In this document: positions 60,565-64,000 of the stretch, piece after piece
Numbering within the stretch: position 1 is the first letter of the stretch
Layout of the letters: every line of letters begins with the position of its first letter
Source: an uncultured Oscillospiraceae bacterium
GTDB taxonomy: Bacteria > Bacillota > Clostridia > Oscillospirales > Oscillospiraceae
Reading direction: 5' to 3'
Assembly (NCBI GenBank): GCA_934631005.1
Contig: CAKTXA010000002.1
Location: 1-64,000 of the forward strand
DNA: 64,000 nt
Notes under the pieces: model-generated
The model's input: the letters and a program-made list of their open reading frames with translations, nothing else
The model's database searches: none
Told to the model about the DNA's origin: nothing
Made by a program: the position numbers and the translations under genes

Positions 60565-61228
60565 ATAATCCAAGCAGCTTCGGCAGCTGACCGGCGCTGT
60601 CGATGAGCGCGTCAGCGCCGTATTGCGTGAGGACGTCGCGGTCGCGATAGCCCCACGTCACGCCCGCGGCAAAAAAGCCGTTTTTGGACGCGAACTCCAT
60701 GTCGGTATCTCCGTCGCCGACGTACATCAGCTCGTCCGGCGAAACGCCCAGCTCCTCGCACAGGAGCCTTCCCGCCGAGGGATCGGGCTTGAGCGGGCGC
60801 TGCCCGTTGTTGCCCCACACCAGCCGGAACGGGCTTTGCGGGAAGAAATGGTCAATGATGCGCACGGCGGTCTTTTCCGTCTTGTTGGACAGCACGCCGA
60901 GGATATATCCGGCGCTGTTCAGGCCGGCGAGCATCTGCTCGACGCCAGGGAAAAACCCTGTGTGCACCGTGCAGTGCTCGGGATAGTATTGCAGGTAATA
61001 CGCCAGCGTCCGCTCATACACATCGTCCGGCGTCCCCTCGGGGACGGCGCGGCGGATGAGCACGCGGATGCCATTGCCGACGAGCTTGCGGTAAGCGGCG
61101 AGAGAACGCTCCGGCAGACCGGAATGGCGCAGGGCAGCATTGCTGCCTGCGCCAATGTCCGGCAATGTATCCAGAAGCGTTCCGTCCAGATCAAATACGA
61201 TGGCGCGGATCTTCTGTAAATCTTTCAT
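60563..61228 (-). CDS. HAD phosphatase, phosphoglycolate-phosphatase-like (221 aa)
   Basis: Motif I VFDLDGTLLDT (residues 11-21) with the Asp nucleophile, a helical cap (about 20-95), motif II GVLSNK, the Lys in PLKPDP, and motif III YVGDGDTDMEFA. It fits the Gph/PGP-like subfamily; the true substrate is uncertain. Its ATG overlaps the stop of the fused E1 gene as TAATG, so it is translationally coupled to a 2-oxoacid dehydrogenase, suggesting a repair or side-product role. Length is normal. Confidence 0.9.
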   Translation of the reverse strand: MKDLQKIRAIVFDLDGTLLDTLPDIGAGSNAALRHSGLPERSLAAYRKLVGNGIRVLIRRAVPEGTPDDVYERTLAYYLQYYPEHCTVHTGFFPGVEQMLAGLNSAGYILGVLSNKTEKTAVRIIDHFFPQSPFRLVWGNNGQRPLKPDPSAGRLLCEELGVSPDELMYVGDGDTDMEFASKNGFFAAGVTWGYRDRDVLTQYGADALIDSAGQLPKLLGL

Positions 61229-63711
61229 TACACACCCAGCTTATTGCGGCGGATGACCTCGTCGTCGGTCGGGGTGGTCTTGCTCTCGTAGCCCTTGAGC
61301 GGCAGCAGACGGGCGTTGACCGCGTCGATGATCCACTCGGCATACGGGAAGAAGTACTTATCGAACTCATGCGGCGGGGTGATCCAGTTGCGCGCGCCCA
61401 CGACCACGGGAGGTGCATCCAGATAGTCGAAGCACAGCGAGGAGATGTTCTGCGCGATCTCGTTGAGGAACGTGCCGCGAGCGCAGGCGTCAGACGCCAG
61501 CACGACACGGCCGGTCTTCTTGACGGAGGCGATGATGTCGGTGTAGTCCAGCGGGACGAGCGACGGCATGTTGATGACGTCGGCTTCCACACCGTACTTC
61601 TCGCTCAGATCCTTCGCCGCGTCGACCGCACGGTACAGCGTTGCGCCGATGGTGAGGATGGTCAGATCCTTGCCGTCGCGGACCTTGTTGACCGCGCCGG
61701 GGGCCCATTCATACTCTTCCGCGGGAACGCCGCCCTCGTGGAATTCTTCGCCCTTGCCGTAGATACGCTGCGACTCGAAGATGACGCACGGATCGGTGCC
61801 GTTGAGCGCCGCCTGCATGATGCCCTTGGCTTCGTACGGCGTGGCCGGGAAGAACACCTTGAGGCCCGGGATGTGGGAGACGATGGCGACCCAGTCCTGA
61901 GAGTGCTGCGCGCCGTACTTCGCGCCGACGGACATACGCAGGATCATCGGCATCTTCAGGATGCCCGCGGACATGGCCTGCCACTTGGACATCTGGTTGA
62001 ACACCTCGTCGCCCGCGCGGCCGAGGAAGTCGCAGTACATGAGCTCCACCACAGCGCGGCCGCCGCACATGCAGTAGCCGACAGCCGTGCCGACGATGGC
62101 GGCCTCGGAGATCGGGGAGTTGAACAGACGGGAGTGCGGGATCACATCCATCAGGCCGCGGTACACAGCATACGCGCCGCCCCAGTCACGCACGTCTTCG
62201 CCGTAGGCAACAAGCGTGGGATCCTCGTAGTACTTGTTGAACATCGGCTCAAAGATGGCGTCGCGGATGTTGTAGAGCTTCATGTCGGAGAACTTCTTGC
62301 CGTCCTTATCGAACGCGTAGCGTTCCTTCTTGGCAAGATCGACATAGCGCTTGCAGTCTTCCTTCGGGCCGGTGACGTTGATCTTCTGATCCGGCGCGCC
62401 CATGGAGCGGCGGGTCTCGTTGGAGAACATGAGGTTGGCAAGGTAATCCGGGTTCTTGTCGAAGTCGACATACGGAGAGATCTCCTTGTCGTCTGCGGCC
62501 TTGCAGATCATGGTCATGCGGTCGGTGGTGTCCTGCAGGAGCTTGGCAAAGAACTCGTCGGACTCGACGCCCGCCTCGACCAGCGCCTCGCGGAACTTGA
62601 TCATCGGATCATGGCTGCGCCAATCCTCGATCTCCTCCTTGGTGCGGTAGGCGTTCTGGTCAGACGTGGAGTGGCCGACCAGACGGTACGTCACAACATC
62701 GAGGAACACGGGGCCCTCGTTGTTCTTGATGAGCTCCATCTTGCGCTTGTACGCGTCGATGACGGCCAGCGGGTTCCAGCCGTCCACGCGCTCGGCGTGC
62801 ATCTGGCTCGGCGTGATGCCGGCGCCCAGACGGGCGGGCATACCGTAGGCCATGGTCTCGCCCATGGTCTGGCCGCCCATGCCGTAGAAGTTATCGAAGA
62901 TGTTGAAGATGATGGGCAGGCAGCCCTTGCGGCCTTCTTCCCACAGGGTCTTGAACTGATCCATGGCGGAGAAGTTCAGCGCTTCGTAGACCGGGCCGCA
63001 GCCGAGGGACGCGTCGCCGATGTTGCAGACGACGATGCCCTTCTTGTCGTTGTTCTTCTGATACAGCGCAGCGCCTGCCGCGATGGGAGCGGAGCCGCCG
63101 ACGATGGCGTTGTTGGGGTAGATGCCGAACGGCAGGAAGAACGCGTGCATCGAGCCGCCCATGCCGTGATGGAAGCCGTTTTCACGGGCAAAGATCTCGG
63201 CCACGGTGCCGTACAGCAGGAAGCGGATGGCCAGCTCCTTGACATCGGAGGTGTCGGCGAATTTCTTCACCGCCGCCAGCGTTTTGCCGCCGAGGAAGCT
63301 CTCCATGGTCTGCATCAGCTCTTCGTCGGACATCTTGTTGATGCAGCTCAGGCCCTTGGACAGGATCTCGGAGTGGCTGCGGTGGGAGCCGAAGGTGATG
63401 TCGTCCTTATTCAGCAGGTACGCCTCGCCGACGCAGGACGCTTCCTGGCCGTAGCTCAGGTGCGCGGGGCCGGGATAAGTGGTCTCGACGCCGTTGTAGT
63501 TCGCCTGTGTCTTGATCTGCGTGAGCATATGCTCAAACTCGCGGCAAATGGCCATGTCGCGGTAGATGCGGATGAGGTCCTCTTTCGTGTAGTTGCCCTC
63601 GTCCAGCTCCTGCTTGACGGTCTTGTTGTACTGGCAGACGGGAATGTCTTCAAAGTGGATATAGCCGGGCTGACGGACGGCTACGGGATCAATGTACAAA
63701 GATTTCGGCAT
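61228..63711 (-). CDS. Fused E1 alpha-beta of a 2-oxoacid dehydrogenase (827 aa)
   Basis: TPP-dependent decarboxylase component. The alpha part (about residues 1-430) has FHHGMGGSMHAFFLPFG, GDASLGCGPVYEALNF as TPP motif, and GHSTSDQNAYRT with the phosphorylation-loop-like region. The beta part (about 480-827) has AYGEDVRDWGGAYAVYRGL, NSPISEAAIVGTAVGYCMCGGRAVVELMYCDF, GAKYGAQHSQDW, and CARGTFLNEIA. Most bacteria encode the two as separate genes; the fusion is complete with no frameshift. It follows the E2 gene by 21 bp. The substrate (pyruvate, branched-chain or acetoin) is not decided by eye. Confidence 0.93.
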   Translation of the reverse strand: MPKSLYIDPVAVRQPGYIHFEDIPVCQYNKTVKQELDEGNYTKEDLIRIYRDMAICREFEHMLTQIKTQANYNGVETTYPGPAHLSYGQEASCVGEAYLLNKDDITFGSHRSHSEILSKGLSCINKMSDEELMQTMESFLGGKTLAAVKKFADTSDVKELAIRFLLYGTVAEIFARENGFHHGMGGSMHAFFLPFGIYPNNAIVGGSAPIAAGAALYQKNNDKKGIVVCNIGDASLGCGPVYEALNFSAMDQFKTLWEEGRKGCLPIIFNIFDNFYGMGGQTMGETMAYGMPARLGAGITPSQMHAERVDGWNPLAVIDAYKRKMELIKNNEGPVFLDVVTYRLVGHSTSDQNAYRTKEEIEDWRSHDPMIKFREALVEAGVESDEFFAKLLQDTTDRMTMICKAADDKEISPYVDFDKNPDYLANLMFSNETRRSMGAPDQKINVTGPKEDCKRYVDLAKKERYAFDKDGKKFSDMKLYNIRDAIFEPMFNKYYEDPTLVAYGEDVRDWGGAYAVYRGLMDVIPHSRLFNSPISEAAIVGTAVGYCMCGGRAVVELMYCDFLGRAGDEVFNQMSKWQAMSAGILKMPMILRMSVGAKYGAQHSQDWVAIVSHIPGLKVFFPATPYEAKGIMQAALNGTDPCVIFESQRIYGKGEEFHEGGVPAEEYEWAPGAVNKVRDGKDLTILTIGATLYRAVDAAKDLSEKYGVEADVINMPSLVPLDYTDIIASVKKTGRVVLASDACARGTFLNEIAQNISSLCFDYLDAPPVVVGARNWITPPHEFDKYFFPYAEWIIDAVNARLLPLKGYESKTTPTDDEVIRRNKLGV

Positions 63712-63732
63712 AATGAGCTCTCCTTCCTTCTC

Positions 63733-64000
63733 TTACTTCGCCATGAGCGTCATAAAGTTTTCCAGCGTCTTGCACAGCTCGCTCATGTAGCGGGCGGCAG
63801 GCGCGCCGTCGATCACGCGGTGATCCAGCGTCAGCGACAGGCCCATGGCGGGGTAAGCTTCGATCACGCCGTCCTTGGCGGACTTGATCTTCGTCTGGAT
63901 ATTGCAGACGCCGAGGATGCCGGTCTGCGGCGGGTTGATGACGGGGGTGAACGCCTCGCAGCCGAACGAACCGATGTTCGTCACGGTGAAGGTGGCGCCC
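63733..64000 (-). CDS. Dihydrolipoamide acyltransferase E2, C-terminal part only
   Basis: The last 88 codons of an E2 subunit; the start lies beyond the window. It shows GATFTVTNIGSFG, PVINPPQTGILGVCNI and the acyltransferase active site DHRVIDGAPAARYM, with the catalytic His and Asp. The lipoyl and peripheral-binding domains would be upstream. Adjacent to the fused E1 gene, so one operon E2-E1-HAD phosphatase is likely. The gene itself is cut by the window edge, not broken. Confidence 0.92.
   Translation of the reverse strand, partial: GATFTVTNIGSFGCEAFTPVINPPQTGILGVCNIQTKIKSAKDGVIEAYPAMGLSLTLDHRVIDGAPAARYMSELCKTLENFMTLMAK

Overview
The window looks like a chromosome segment of a GC-rich, spore-forming, anaerobic, monoderm gut Firmicute, most likely Oscillospiraceae or another Clostridia lineage. 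The support is spoIIR, a pyruvate:ferredoxin oxidoreductase, AddAB, SLH-anchored surface protein, a lysine riboswitch, MEP-pathway ispE, TTG starts behind strong GGAGG sites, and many hairpin-rich intergenic elements. The genus is an inference; no rRNA or tRNA gene was recognised.

Region 1 (1-7300) is the notable part. It holds an apparently complete filamentous-phage (inovirus) prophage of about 5.9 kb, bounded by a 13-bp direct repeat (1271-1283 and 7166-7178). The repeat is half of a dif-like site of two inverted 11-12 bp arms around 6 bp. The left site is a perfect palindrome and overlaps the promoter of a tyrosine recombinase gene (149-1153). The prophage has a repressor and a small membrane protein on the minus strand, a face-to-face promoter/operator switch, then a plus-strand operon: putative ssDNA-binding protein, small coiled-coil protein, HUH replication initiator, two small membrane proteins, a major-coat-like protein, terminator, large hairpin, adsorption-protein-like gene with an AT-rich module, a pVI-like membrane protein and a Zot-family ATPase. 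No secretin gene is present, which fits a host without an outer membrane. Two of these genes (2080-2241 and 4444-4572) are very short.

Region 2 (7300-24100) is core metabolism and housekeeping: pfkA, xerD, the queA-relB-tgt-yajC-TIGR04086 cluster with an orphan RelB antitoxin inside a queuosine pair, asd-dapA for lysine/DAP synthesis, a 1246-residue secreted protein, and thiI-cinA-membrane protein plus a ComM/YifB ATPase. Region 3 (24200-36850) has nifJ, a divergent pair made of a zinc-ribbon/Ig-like membrane protein and a membrane Ser/Thr kinase with a beta-rich ectodomain, a DHHW/MBOAT surface O-acetylation pair and a DeoR regulator.

Region 4 (36880-49600) has an AGCS symporter, an amino-acid ABC transporter behind a lysine riboswitch (so probably a lysine importer) whose substrate-binding protein has its two lobes in circularly permuted order, and a MalT-like LuxR regulator followed by a 1777-residue SLH surface protein. 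Region 5 (49600-64000) has addB-addA, spoIIR, ispE, DUF1015, thrH, a DUF378 protein, a HAD phosphatase and a 2-oxoacid dehydrogenase operon (E2 cut by the window edge, fused E1 alpha-beta).
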